A stretch of 6,150 bases of DNA from Candidatus Woesearchaeota archaeon. GTDB taxonomy: Archaea > Nanobdellota > Nanobdellia > Woesearchaeales > UBA12501. The translations under genes were made by a program, and so were the position numbers. The stretch covers positions 1-6,150 of the forward strand of contig JACOVN010000035.1 in NCBI GenBank assembly GCA_016177315.1, given 5' to 3'. Under the pieces are notes generated by a model. The model had not been told where the DNA came from and did no database searches. It worked only from the letters and a program-made list of their open reading frames with translations. Below are positions 6,082-6,150 of the stretch, in pieces. Each line of letters opens with the position of its first letter. The first letter of the stretch is position 1.

Positions 6082-6150
6082 TTGGGGAAGGTGGGGTGGA
6101 TTAAACGAAAAAGAGCGTACATAGATTTATTTATCTTTATTTTTTTCTAG
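6082..6150 (+). other. Possible short transcription unit (mini-ORF or small RNA), speculative
   Basis: After the predicted start near 6080 comes a G-rich run (GGGGAAGGTGGGGTGG, 6084-6099) and then an AT-rich, T-ending stretch. A frame from TTG 6082 (or GTG 6091) runs to TAG 6148-6150 and would encode a 22- or 19-residue peptide with a basic head (IKRKR) and hydrophobic aromatic tail (DLFIFIFF). TTG 6082 would be almost leaderless. A small RNA of about 65 nt, or the leader of a gene beyond the edge, is equally possible. No tRNA or C/D-box features are visible. Confidence 0.2.
6126..6146 (+). terminator. T-rich candidate archaeal terminator
   Basis: A T-rich stretch ends in seven consecutive T (6140-6146), resembling the oligo-T signals that terminate archaeal RNA polymerase without a hairpin. 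It could end a short transcript from the promoter at 6046-6059. The region is generally AT-rich, so this is tentative. Confidence 0.3.

Noticed and set aside
1..6150. CRISPR array, tRNA, rRNA or insertion sequence
   Set aside because: By eye I saw no regularly spaced repeats, cloverleaf, rRNA motifs, transposase motifs or flanking terminal repeats.

Overview
The window reads as archaeal DNA, most likely from a DPANN-type lineage (a Woesearchaeota- or Pacearchaeota-like genome would fit, but I cannot prove the phylum). The evidence is a partial Kae1 of the archaeal/eukaryal type, a TFIIB-type zinc-ribbon mini-protein, archaeal TATA boxes (for example CTATAAAAAG, TTTAAATAT, CTTTATAAAGG) 25-30 nt before start codons, and a membrane protein built on the archaeal site-2-protease (M50) scaffold. 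Genes are tightly packed, with convergent pairs that touch or overlap.

Layout: (1) 1-410, plus: the C-terminal part of Kae1, the tRNA t6A synthase; its 5' end lies outside the window. (2) 415-1038, minus: a 207-residue soluble protein I do not recognise, ending 4 nt from the kae1 stop. (3) 1039-1200: an AT-rich divergent promoter region with an inverted repeat touching the rightward TATA box. (4) 1201-2463, plus: a 420-residue secreted-then-polytopic membrane protein whose C-terminal half looks like a site-2 protease that has lost all its zinc ligands (HExxH is RELAR; the LDG aspartate is Pro). (5) 2536-4314, plus: a 592-residue soluble orphan protein with a possible winged-helix segment, a charged coiled coil and a histidine-rich helical region. 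(6) 4311-5780, minus: a GT-C membrane glycosyltransferase of the PMT_2/ArnT type whose stop codon overlaps that of the orphan. (7) 5801-5968, minus: a 55-residue zinc ribbon, first gene of an operon with the glycosyltransferase. (8) 5969-6150: a divergent promoter region with a strong rightward TATA box, a GC-rich palindrome between TATA and predicted transcription start, a G-rich stretch and a terminal T-tract, perhaps a very short transcription unit.

How they may fit together: Kae1 is a housekeeping gene. The zinc ribbon and glycosyltransferase are probably co-transcribed and point to envelope glycosylation. The pseudo-protease and the 592-residue protein are codirectional neighbours with separate promoters; a link between a cell-surface pseudoprotease and a cytoplasmic partner is the most interesting possibility, but it rests only on adjacency. 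No tRNA, rRNA, CRISPR array or mobile element was seen, and no gene-free stretch exceeds about 180 bases.
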